Assembly: GCA_017505405.1 (NCBI GenBank)
Contig: JAFVPI010000074.1
Span: forward strand, 1 to 64,000
Length of the DNA: 64,000 nt
Direction of reading: 5' to 3'
Origin: Mogibacterium sp.
GTDB taxonomy: Bacteria > Bacillota > Clostridia > Peptostreptococcales > Anaerovoracaceae
Shown: positions 57,167 to 64,000 of the stretch, one piece after another
Layout: each line of letters opens with the position of its first letter
Position numbering within the stretch: the first letter of the stretch is position 1
Notes under the pieces: model-generated
The model's input: the letters and a program-made list of their open reading frames with translations, nothing else
Databases searched by the model: none
Told to the model about the DNA's origin: nothing
Made by a program: the position numbers and the translations under genes

Positions 57167-58159
57167 CTACCTGAACTTTTCTGCTTCTCTCACCGTTTTG
57201 TAAAGGTAACGAATGGCAAGTGCCGGATAATCTCCGGCAGCTGTCTCGCCTGTAACCATCACCGATGAAGCACCGTCAATAACAGCATTGAAAATATCGC
57301 TTACTTCTGCTCTGGTCGGGACCTGTCTGTGCATCATGGAATCAAGCATCTGTGTCACGACCATAAAACCCCTGCCTGCTTTGCGGCAGACTTCTGAGAT
57401 ATGTTTCTGGACTGCCGGAAGCTCCCACAGGTCCATGGCGTTCCCGAGATCTCCCCGGGCTATCACTATCTCATCGCAGTGTGGAATAAGCTCCCCGAGA
57501 CTTTTTATTCCATCCCTGTTTTCGATCTTTGCCAACAGGCGTATATCTTTGCATCCCGAATCGTCCAGTGCACTGCGCACTTCCAGCAGGTCTTCCCTGC
57601 TTCGGACAAATGGCTGCATCACTGCGGTTACTCCATATTCCTTTGCCCGCTTCAGCTGCTCCCTGTCATTCTTTGTCATTGCCGGAGTCCGGAAAGTGCA
57701 TCCCGGAAGCGCCACGCTTTTTCTGCTCTCGAGCAGTCCACCGCGAATAACCTGCAGCATGTTTCCATGCCTGTCGGATGAAGGCCCTGTCCTGAGAAGA
57801 ATTTTGCCGTCATCCAGGAGGACATCCTGGCCCGGATCGGAATCTGCAAGTGCATCTTTTACAGCCGCAGGGAATGGCAGTCTTTCGATTTCGATCAGTC
57901 CGCCCTCTTCAAGCATAACAGGAGCTTTCAGATATCCGATCCTGATCTCCGGTCCCTGCATGTCTATCAGCAGTTCGGGTATGACCCCGGATTCGCTCGC
58001 TGCTTTGTGCAGGCTTTCTATCAAAGCTGACGCTTCTTCAAGCGAAGTATGTGAAAGATTGAGTCTTACTCCATCCATTCCCTCCCTGAACATCTGTCTC
58101 AGGATTTCTCCGTCTCTGCAGGCGGGCCCTATAGTTCCATAGATCTTGACTTTTCCCAT
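57167..58159 (-). CDS. pyk: Short pyruvate kinase-like protein (lacks C-terminal domain)
   Basis: 330 residues: A and B domains only. KVKIYGTIGPA, RLNLSH, KIENRDGIKS (catalytic Lys and metal Glu), ARGDLGNAMDLWELP, TQMLDSMM and PTRAEVSDIFNAV are pyruvate kinase blocks. It lacks the ~130-residue C-terminal allosteric domain of the usual enzyme, and DTKGPEI is changed to DMQGPEI, so a substrate-loop Lys is Gln. Start 58159 (MGKVKIYG) chosen over 58213 because it matches the family. Could be an additional, unregulated pyruvate kinase or an enzyme of another phosphoryl donor. No terminal pair operon seen. Confidence 0.85.
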   Translation of the reverse strand: MGKVKIYGTIGPACRDGEILRQMFREGMDGVRLNLSHTSLEEASALIESLHKAASESGVIPELLIDMQGPEIRIGYLKAPVMLEEGGLIEIERLPFPAAVKDALADSDPGQDVLLDDGKILLRTGPSSDRHGNMLQVIRGGLLESRKSVALPGCTFRTPAMTKNDREQLKRAKEYGVTAVMQPFVRSREDLLEVRSALDDSGCKDIRLLAKIENRDGIKSLGELIPHCDEIVIARGDLGNAMDLWELPAVQKHISEVCRKAGRGFMVVTQMLDSMMHRQVPTRAEVSDIFNAVIDGASSVMVTGETAAGDYPALAIRYLYKTVREAEKFR

Positions 58160-58231
58160 TTGTTCTTCACTCTTACGCTTGTTATTATCACTTTCGTTTC
58201 CATAATAACACATTAGGCAAAGCCCAATAAA

Positions 58232-58261
58232 TCAGCTCCGGAGTTTTTTCTCCGGAGCTGA
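58232..58261 (-). terminator. Hairpin after the secreted-protein gene
   Basis: TCAGCTCCGGAG and CTCCGGAGCTGA (12 bp) with a TTTTTT loop; the region beyond is T-rich but without a long run, so a weak terminator. Confidence 0.55.
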
Positions 58262-58307
58262 GTAATATGTAATAAAACACGGTTTCTTAATACCATGCCA
58301 CATATGT

Positions 58308-59708
58308 CTACTTTGTCTTTTTGGACTTTGTCTTGCTGTTGTCGGATATTACCTCATCATCGCCGACCTTCTTGAACGCGCTCATCCTGACATAGTATTT
58401 CTTTCCCTTTTGCAGTCCCTTAACGGTCTTCTTTCCGGACTTGACTGCTTTTTTTGAAAGCTCGATCATCTTGTAGTCCTGTGTAAAGTCTTTGTCAGTT
58501 GCCAGTTCGATGTACATTCCGTCAACAGTCTTAAGGTTCTTGCTGCTCAGCTTTTTCCATTTCACTTTAAGGCTCTTCTTGCCGGCCGTGAGTGATGAAA
58601 GCACAGGCGCTTTAGGAACGATAGCGTATGTTACTATGACTGTATCATAATCATACTTGTCCCTGAACGCCTCCTTGATGGTTGCTTCAAAGTCATACCA
58701 GCCGATCTTCTTGCTCGCCGGCGCCTTGAATGTGTACTCCTCTGCCGGAACGGCTTCATCATCAGTGTTATAGATGGTAAAGTTCGGCTTTATCACTTTT
58801 CCTGTATACGTTGAATTCTTCGCGTCCGCATAGAGCCCGTACTTTTCAGCATCGATATCGACATTGAAATTGAGCGGGACCGGATCGTCCAGACCTTCCA
58901 CGTACGCATAGTATGTAAGCTCTATGTCCTTGTTGTGACCCTTTTTAAGGAAGCACTCAACACCTTCGGTCATGTCGAATCTTTCATACTCAGGATTTGC
59001 GTTGTCGTAGAACCCTTCGACAGTGCCGTCCTCTGACTTGTAGTATATATACTCAGCTTCGATGGATCCGACAGCAGGAGAGATATACATAGGGTCATCC
59101 CTGGTCTCTATCGTTACGATAAACTTGTTTCCTTCTCCGTAGAAGTCTTCCTCGTTGAGCAGGTTGTATCCGACAGTCCCCTTCAGCTCGAAGCCGTCAG
59201 CAGGAACAAATTTGACGCTGAGCGGTCTGTCGATCCTGACCCAGACTCTCAGTTTCTGCTGAAAATCAGCGTACTGGATCTGTCCATCTTTATCGACGCC
59301 GGCAGGTACACTTATCAGCAGTGTCACCTCATTTGCGCCTTCCACAAGGGTGCTGAAATGATCGTAGTCGATGTTTACAGTTGCATAGTTCTCTAATCTG
59401 GACGGATCGGCTCCTGTCTCAAGGAATCCCGAGATATCCTGCTCGACTCCGTTCTCGTCCTTATACTTATAGTTTCCGTATTCGTATATCTTTTCAGAGC
59501 CTCCTTCTGATTCTACGAAGACAGATGTACCTTCTGTATACAGCCCTTCAATCGTATTGTCTCCGACAGAGCCATATGGCGCTCCGATGTAAAATGCGTC
59601 AACCGGCTTTGCAGGAGCCTCTCCTTCCGCAAAAGCAAAGGCAGGAAGAAGAGTCAGTATAAGTGCTGCAGTCAGTACCACAGCATATATTCTCTTTCTT
59701 ATCGTCAT
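58308..59708 (-). CDS. Secreted surface protein with beta domains
   Basis: 466 residues with a signal peptide (hydrophobic stretch to about 27, cleavage after AFAFA). The body is beta-rich and acidic; near 385-460 is a fibronectin-III-like end (SLTAGKKSLKVKWKKLS ... KKYYVRMSAF). No catalytic motif or sorting signal recognised, so probably released or wall-associated. Paired with the NlpC/P60-like gene 40 bases upstream. Confidence 0.75.
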   Translation of the reverse strand: MTIRKRIYAVVLTAALILTLLPAFAFAEGEAPAKPVDAFYIGAPYGSVGDNTIEGLYTEGTSVFVESEGGSEKIYEYGNYKYKDENGVEQDISGFLETGADPSRLENYATVNIDYDHFSTLVEGANEVTLLISVPAGVDKDGQIQYADFQQKLRVWVRIDRPLSVKFVPADGFELKGTVGYNLLNEEDFYGEGNKFIVTIETRDDPMYISPAVGSIEAEYIYYKSEDGTVEGFYDNANPEYERFDMTEGVECFLKKGHNKDIELTYYAYVEGLDDPVPLNFNVDIDAEKYGLYADAKNSTYTGKVIKPNFTIYNTDDEAVPAEEYTFKAPASKKIGWYDFEATIKEAFRDKYDYDTVIVTYAIVPKAPVLSSLTAGKKSLKVKWKKLSSKNLKTVDGMYIELATDKDFTQDYKMIELSKKAVKSGKKTVKGLQKGKKYYVRMSAFKKVGDDEVISDNSKTKSKKTK

Positions 59709-59748
59709 AGCGTTAGTCTCCTCTTTTCTTTCCCGTCATATCATGCGG

Positions 59749-61935
59749 TCAGTTGAAAATCCTTCTGACTCCAACAACATAGTATTTGTATTTGCCTTCC
59801 TTGTCCTCAAGGGTCCTTATGGTCGATGTATTTACATTGCCCTTGACAGGATCCGCATGAATGATATCTCCCAGACCCAGATAGATTGCTGCATGAATAG
59901 GATTTCCGTTCTTGCTGGTCGAGAAGAATATGAGGTCGCCCTTGGTCATTCCGACATAGTCGTTGCTTCCCTCCGCTGCCTGCTTGTATGTGATCTTCTT
60001 GAACTTCGAGCCCATGATCTTAGGCAGGCAGTTGTAAGGTCTTGTTGACGGGCTTATAGGCCACAGATCGACTCCTGCACCATAGCAGGCCTGGATGATC
60101 AGTCCGGATTCGTCGATTCCCTTGCCCGGAGCTCCCGACTTGCTCTGTGCGTACTTATCGCCCTTGTATTTTTTGGCTGTCTTTATAAGAGCACTGACGT
60201 GATCGACCTTTGAGCTTGCGCTGTTGACCAGTACAGGTGATACGAAGTGCTTGTATCCGTGCTTGCTGATGCTGTCGCTGATCTGTACATATCCCTTAGG
60301 ATTCTGATAGCGTCTCGCAGCGGTTATGGTAAGCGTTCCGGTCGTGTACTCGGCAGCAGTCTGGCTCTTTGGAATATACAGTCTCCACTCTGTCTCACCG
60401 CCCCACCAGTCCTTAGGGAATGTAAGAGTCACTTTCGAGTTGCCCGTTCCTTTCGGAAGCTTTACGGTCTTCTTTGTAGTCCACTTCTTGCCGTCCTTCA
60501 TCTGAAGGCTTGCCTTCCTGGCTTCAGGGAATTTGACCTTGATTTTAATCTTCAGGGTGGTCCCGGATTTCGCCGTCTTTTTTGAAGGGAATCCGGTAAC
60601 AGCGGTAGCTCTCAGGTCGACTGCAGCCTTCTCGTATACCACATTCGAGTTCGTGCTTTCCGCGCTGTACGGGGAGTTGTCGTTGCGCGCTATCACATAG
60701 AACGTATATCTGTGGTTCTCAGTGAGACCGCTGAACGTGTACGATGTACCCTTTGCATTGACAGGAGCATTCCAGTGGAGCCCGTCATCCGATCTGTATA
60801 CGTCATACGAAGTAGCGTGAACCACCTTGTCCCATTTCAGGGTTATGGAACTTGTGGTAGCGTAATCAACGCTCAGCTTAGGTGCTGCAGGCTTGATAGC
60901 TCCGGTAACACTGACTCTGCATGATATCTGATCGCCGCTTGCAAGTCTTCCATATACTGTTGTAGACCCGACACCCCTGGCAGTTACGTTGCCCTTGGAA
61001 TCCACACTTGCGATGCTGCTGTCATCGGAGTACCAGCGGAAGCTCTTTGGCATGAACTTCGCCTTTGGCTTTGCGACAGTCAGTTTGAGCGCACTGCTTT
61101 CGTTATACTGCAGATTTAAGGAGTTGCTGTTGATCTTTGCGGTATAGAAGCTCTTCAGCTTGCTTGCGCTGGTCTGTCCGGCTGCCCAGTCGGATATGTG
61201 TGAAATGAATGTATATCCGTCCTTTACATGGTAGCTGACGATCCTGTATTTATATGCAGTATTCTTTTTCGAAGCGGAGCTGTCGCCATAGGCAGTCTTT
61301 GCCTCGCGGATCGTATCGCCGTCCTTTGCGAATGCGACCCTGGCGATCTCGCTGAAAGCCTCAGACTTGCCGTCAGCCCTCAGGACTATCACTCCGTCGA
61401 CCGTAGTAAGCGTGCTGATATTAGCGGCGTTGTTCCAGTTGACATTGATGTTCTTCTTACCGGCCTTGATCCAGACGCGCCCCGGTGTTGCATTCTCCAT
61501 GAAGTCCGGAACAGTCTGTGCGACCGCGGAAGCAAAGGTCACCTGAACTCCGTCGTGAGTAAAGCTCGTTCCGACCGGACCCGGATCTACAGGTTCCGGC
61601 TGAGGCTCTTCCTTAGGTTCTTCCTGAGCCGCTTCCTGAGCTGCTTCTTCACCCTCAGCATAAAGTTCAGGATAAGTTTCAACCTCAGCTTCAGATTCGA
61701 CGGCAGGCTCTTCTTCTGCCGCCGGCTCCGCTGCTGCGGCTTCTTCAGCTGCCGGTTCTTCTACCGCTGCCTCCTCAGCTGCTTCAGCAGCTGCTGTTTC
61801 ACCGATCAGTTCCTGCACAGCGGTATCGCTGTCTTCACTTTCTGCCAAAGCCACGGCAGGCATAAATGTTATGCACATCATGATAGCCAGCAACAAGGAA
61901 CTGATTCTTCTAATTGTCAGATGTTTTCCTTTCAT
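59749..61935 (-). CDS. Secreted NlpC/P60-like protein with Cys-to-Glu change at the active site
   Basis: 728 residues: signal peptide (cleavage near residue 31), an Ala/Glu/Pro-rich linker (about 40-120), Big_2-like (SVDSKGNVTARGVGSTT) and FnIII-like domains, then a C-terminal NlpC/P60 domain. The nucleophile position of NlpC/P60 (DCSG) reads IDESGLI, with Glu609 (codon GAA at 60109-60111) instead of Cys. The His (NPIHAA, His681) and third polar residue (DIIHAD, His693) are retained. Such enzymes cleave peptidoglycan stem peptides; this one is probably inactive or works differently. Start 13 bases after pncB. Confidence 0.85.
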   Translation of the reverse strand: MKGKHLTIRRISSLLLAIMMCITFMPAVALAESEDSDTAVQELIGETAAAEAAEEAAVEEPAAEEAAAAEPAAEEEPAVESEAEVETYPELYAEGEEAAQEAAQEEPKEEPQPEPVDPGPVGTSFTHDGVQVTFASAVAQTVPDFMENATPGRVWIKAGKKNINVNWNNAANISTLTTVDGVIVLRADGKSEAFSEIARVAFAKDGDTIREAKTAYGDSSASKKNTAYKYRIVSYHVKDGYTFISHISDWAAGQTSASKLKSFYTAKINSNSLNLQYNESSALKLTVAKPKAKFMPKSFRWYSDDSSIASVDSKGNVTARGVGSTTVYGRLASGDQISCRVSVTGAIKPAAPKLSVDYATTSSITLKWDKVVHATSYDVYRSDDGLHWNAPVNAKGTSYTFSGLTENHRYTFYVIARNDNSPYSAESTNSNVVYEKAAVDLRATAVTGFPSKKTAKSGTTLKIKIKVKFPEARKASLQMKDGKKWTTKKTVKLPKGTGNSKVTLTFPKDWWGGETEWRLYIPKSQTAAEYTTGTLTITAARRYQNPKGYVQISDSISKHGYKHFVSPVLVNSASSKVDHVSALIKTAKKYKGDKYAQSKSGAPGKGIDESGLIIQACYGAGVDLWPISPSTRPYNCLPKIMGSKFKKITYKQAAEGSNDYVGMTKGDLIFFSTSKNGNPIHAAIYLGLGDIIHADPVKGNVNTSTIRTLEDKEGKYKYYVVGVRRIFN

Positions 61936-61954
61936 TTACTCGTTCCTTTCTGTG

Positions 61955-63394
61955 TTAGAGGTTATCTGATCCATATTTATTAAGCAGGTCGTGCTTGAGA
62001 TTCCAGAGCGGTTTGCTCAGGTCGACATAGTAAGTCTGAGGATTTTCGAATCTGAGGAATTCGCCCCAGAGCTTATCTACCTGCTCGTTACATGTTGCTT
62101 TGATCTGGTCTATATCAGGCTCTTCGTATACCAGCTCGCCCTTCTCAAATATAGGTACGAGAAGCTCGACCGCCGTGTAATCATATACGACCTTGCGCTT
62201 CCACACAGCGTTAGGATCGAATATCTCGAACGGCTTGCCGTTAGGGATAGGCTCGTCTCTCAGCATGATGAGGTCCGCGATTGCCTTTCCTGTGTCATTT
62301 CCGTAAAATCTTATGACTTTCTTGAAGCCCGGGTTGGTGATCTTCTCTACGTTCTCGGAGATCTTCATCTTTGGCACCATTTTGCCGTCCTTCCAGATGC
62401 CGGACAGCTTGTAGACGCCGCCGAATACAGGTTCCGATCTGGCCGTTATGAGTCTCTCACCTACACCAAACGAATCGATTTTTGCTCCTTCAAGAATTAC
62501 ATCTCTGATGATGTACTCATCGAGCGAGTTACTGATGACGATCTTGCAGTCTGTCAGCCCTTCTGCATCGAGCACCTTGCGGCACTCTCTTGTCAGGTAT
62601 GTGATATCTCCGGAGTCGATACGCACACCCATCTTCTCAGGCTTGAGCTCCTTGAACACCTTGATCGCGTTCGGGAGTCCTGACTTGAGAACGTTGTATG
62701 TATCGATCAGCAGAGTCGCATTCTGCGGATACAGTTCAGTATATTTATAGAATGCCTCGTATTCTGTATCAAAGCTCTGTACCCAGCTGTGCGCCATTGT
62801 TCCGAGAGCCGGAACGTGGTGGTTTCTGTCAGCGATCGTGCATGCCGTTCCCACACAGCCTGCGATATATGAAGCTCTGGCTCCATAAACTGCGGCATCA
62901 GCACCGTGAGCGCGTCTGGTACCAAACTCCATGACAGGTCTGCCCTGGGCAGATCTTACGATACGGTTCGATTTGGTCGCCACAAGGCTCTGGTGGTTGA
63001 ACTGCATCAGAATGAAAGTCTCTACGAACTGAGCCTGGATCAGAGGTCCTTTTACTATCATTACAGGTTCATGCGGGAATATAGGATAGCCTTCCGGCAC
63101 AGCCCATACATCACATGTGAATTTGAAATCCAGGAGGAACTGCAGGAATTCTTCACTGAAGCAGTTTTTGCTTCTGAGATAATCCGTGTCTTCCTCGGTG
63201 AAGCTAAGTCGCTTCATATAGGCGATGATCTGCTCGAGTCCCGCCATGATGGCAAATCCGCCTCCGTCAGGAACACGTCTGAAGAACACATCGAAACATG
63301 CTTCTGCGTCCTTAATGTCCGAATTGAAGTAACCGTTTGCCATTGTGATCTCATAGAAATCTGTCAGCATCGTAAGGTTGTAGTTGTTAAGCAT
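61955..63394 (-). CDS. pncB: Nicotinate phosphoribosyltransferase
   Basis: 479 residues. Makes nicotinate mononucleotide from nicotinate and PRPP in NAD salvage. MLTDFYEITMANGYF start, EFGTRRAHG (catalytic region), GTMAHSWVQSF and GVRIDSGD (phosphate site) and SNSLDEY are the family blocks. First gene of the transcript with the NlpC/P60-like gene, possibly by chance. Confidence 0.95.
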   Translation of the reverse strand: MLNNYNLTMLTDFYEITMANGYFNSDIKDAEACFDVFFRRVPDGGGFAIMAGLEQIIAYMKRLSFTEEDTDYLRSKNCFSEEFLQFLLDFKFTCDVWAVPEGYPIFPHEPVMIVKGPLIQAQFVETFILMQFNHQSLVATKSNRIVRSAQGRPVMEFGTRRAHGADAAVYGARASYIAGCVGTACTIADRNHHVPALGTMAHSWVQSFDTEYEAFYKYTELYPQNATLLIDTYNVLKSGLPNAIKVFKELKPEKMGVRIDSGDITYLTRECRKVLDAEGLTDCKIVISNSLDEYIIRDVILEGAKIDSFGVGERLITARSEPVFGGVYKLSGIWKDGKMVPKMKISENVEKITNPGFKKVIRFYGNDTGKAIADLIMLRDEPIPNGKPFEIFDPNAVWKRKVVYDYTAVELLVPIFEKGELVYEEPDIDQIKATCNEQVDKLWGEFLRFENPQTYYVDLSKPLWNLKHDLLNKYGSDNL

Positions 63395-63469
63395 TTTGCT
63401 CTCCTTTAATTACCTGCAATCTATGGCTATCGGCGCGTTTATTGCAGCTCCACATTATTATCCTTTTAT

Positions 63470-63498
63470 ATTATAAATTGAGCTTATGGTATTTGCAA
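63470..63498 (-). promoter_or_regulatory. Promoter of pncB
   Basis: TTGCAA (63498-63493), 17-bp spacer, TATAAT (63475-63470) on the minus strand, about 75 bases before the start. Confidence 0.65.
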
Positions 63499-63508
63499 TC
63501 TGTCAATG

Positions 63509-63537
63509 TTGAGGATATTCTCCTGCCGTGGTAGAAT
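63509..63537 (+). promoter_or_regulatory. Promoter of the RluA-family gene
   Basis: TTGAGG (63509-63514), 17-bp spacer, TAGAAT (63532-63537). The predicted start of transcription is about 63544, only a few bases before the ATG at 63548. Confidence 0.6.
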
Positions 63538-63547
63538 AAGGGCTGTT

Positions 63548-64000
63548 ATGAGAGAGATCCCGATCACTGCCAATGACGCAGGGCGCAGACTCGACAGATT
63601 CCTCAGGAAGTATCTTCCCGGAGCGTCGCTGAGCGAGATATACAAGATCATCCGGAAGGATGCAAAAGTCGACGCCAGGCGCAGGAGCGAGTCGTATATA
63701 CTGAATGAAGGGGAAGTCCTGACGCTCTATCTGTCCGATGAAGCTTTTGAGAAGCTCTCACGCAGCAAGGGCGCTTTTGGTACGGGCTCTCCTGTGAATA
63801 TTGTCAGGGCGAAGCGCACTTTCAAAATTGTATATGAAGATGATGAAGTGCTGATCGTGAATAAGCCTTATGGGCTGCTGACGCATGGCGATTCGCGCGA
63901 GAAGAAGGATCATCTTGCGAATCAGGTGAAGGACTATCTCATCGCAAGCGGTGCATACGACCCGCGCAGTGAAAAAGTCTTCACTCCGGCTCCGGTCAAC
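63548..64000 (+). CDS. RluA-family pseudouridine synthase, N-terminal part (runs off the window)
   Basis: 151 codons visible: MREIPITANDAGRRLDRFLR is the S4-type RNA-binding start, then IVYEDDEVLIVNKPYGLLTH with the KP motif that precedes the catalytic Asp domain in RluA/C/D enzymes. These convert uridine to pseudouridine in 23S rRNA or tRNA. The catalytic Asp segment (HRLD) is beyond the window. The AAGGG at 63538-63542 may be the ribosome site, if the transcript begins earlier than the -10 predicts. Confidence 0.9.
   Translation, partial: MREIPITANDAGRRLDRFLRKYLPGASLSEIYKIIRKDAKVDARRRSESYILNEGEVLTLYLSDEAFEKLSRSKGAFGTGSPVNIVRAKRTFKIVYEDDEVLIVNKPYGLLTHGDSREKKDHLANQVKDYLIASGAYDPRSEKVFTPAPVN

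Noticed and set aside
1..64000. CRISPR arrays, IS elements with intact transposase, rRNA or tRNA operons
   Set aside because: I saw no regularly spaced repeats of suitable length, no transposase frames, and no rRNA or complete tRNA sequences. The only recombinase is the integrase remnant at 55287.

Overview
The window looks like a chromosomal segment of an anaerobic, Gram-positive Clostridia-type bacterium. Pointers are the lysine riboswitch with a meso-diaminopimelate dehydrogenase pathway, clostripain-family proteases, DUF4317 and DUF3810 proteins, a tmRNA encoding the tag AKANNNFALAA, NlpC/P60-like secreted proteins with alanine/glutamate-rich linkers, and strong AGGAGG-type ribosome binding sites. 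Old-yellow-enzyme and SDR gene clusters of this style are known from gut Clostridia and Coriobacteria. A family such as Anaerovoracaceae is possible, but I cannot prove it from the sequence.

Layout. 0-1 kb: decayed, minus-strand MerR / low-molecular-weight phosphatase locus with an intact MerR-type promoter. 1-2.8 kb: adenine deaminase. 2.9-9.5 kb: minus-strand envelope/lipid operon (GDPD, cardiolipin synthase, HD protein, membrane-anchored clostripain-like protein). 9.7-13.2 kb: VWA protein, AAA ATPase and patatin operon. 13.4-25.1 kb: the main accessory system. Two paralogous ~940-residue fusions (old yellow enzyme, FAD/NAD reductase, acetoacetate-decarboxylase-like domain) sit in divergent operons around a PucR-type regulator, together with a tandem SDR-SDR fusion, a single SDR, a hydroxyacyl-CoA-dehydrogenase-like protein and a small membrane protein. 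25.2-29.6 kb: lysine operon dapA-dapB-ddh-lysA behind a lysine riboswitch. 29.7-43.2 kb: ordinary genes (SRAP, AI-2E transporter, NUP-like lipoprotein, ABC/FtsX exporter, MarR operon, acyl-CoA ligase, peptide deformylase, DUF3810, DUF4317, EamA transporter).

43.4-56.1 kb is a scarred region. It holds a frameshifted gene, a second clostripain-like protein, an SDR, an orphan antitoxin with a truncated toxin, an XRE/PASTA composite remnant, an XRE membrane regulator, a TIM-barrel protein, a large hybrid histidine kinase, an integrase remnant, and finally ssrA (tmRNA). Copies of the ssrA 3' end and of an integrase-tail repeat are scattered through it, which fits repeated integration of mobile elements at ssrA. 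56.2-64 kb: alpha/beta hydrolase, short pyruvate kinase, two secreted proteins (one NlpC/P60-like with a Cys-to-Glu change at the catalytic position), nicotinate phosphoribosyltransferase and the start of an RluA-type pseudouridine synthase.

How it works together: the 13-25 kb cluster reads as a reductive pathway for an unsaturated carbonyl or acyl compound. SDR and hydroxyacyl-dehydrogenase enzymes would interconvert alcohols and ketones, the flavoprotein modules would reduce the activated C=C bond, and the fused acetoacetate-decarboxylase-like module keeps the Lys-Lys pair needed to form a Schiff base with a ketone. The substrate is not known. Three GTGCA-N3-TGCAC-like palindromes in the two promoter regions are candidate operators for the PucR-type regulator.
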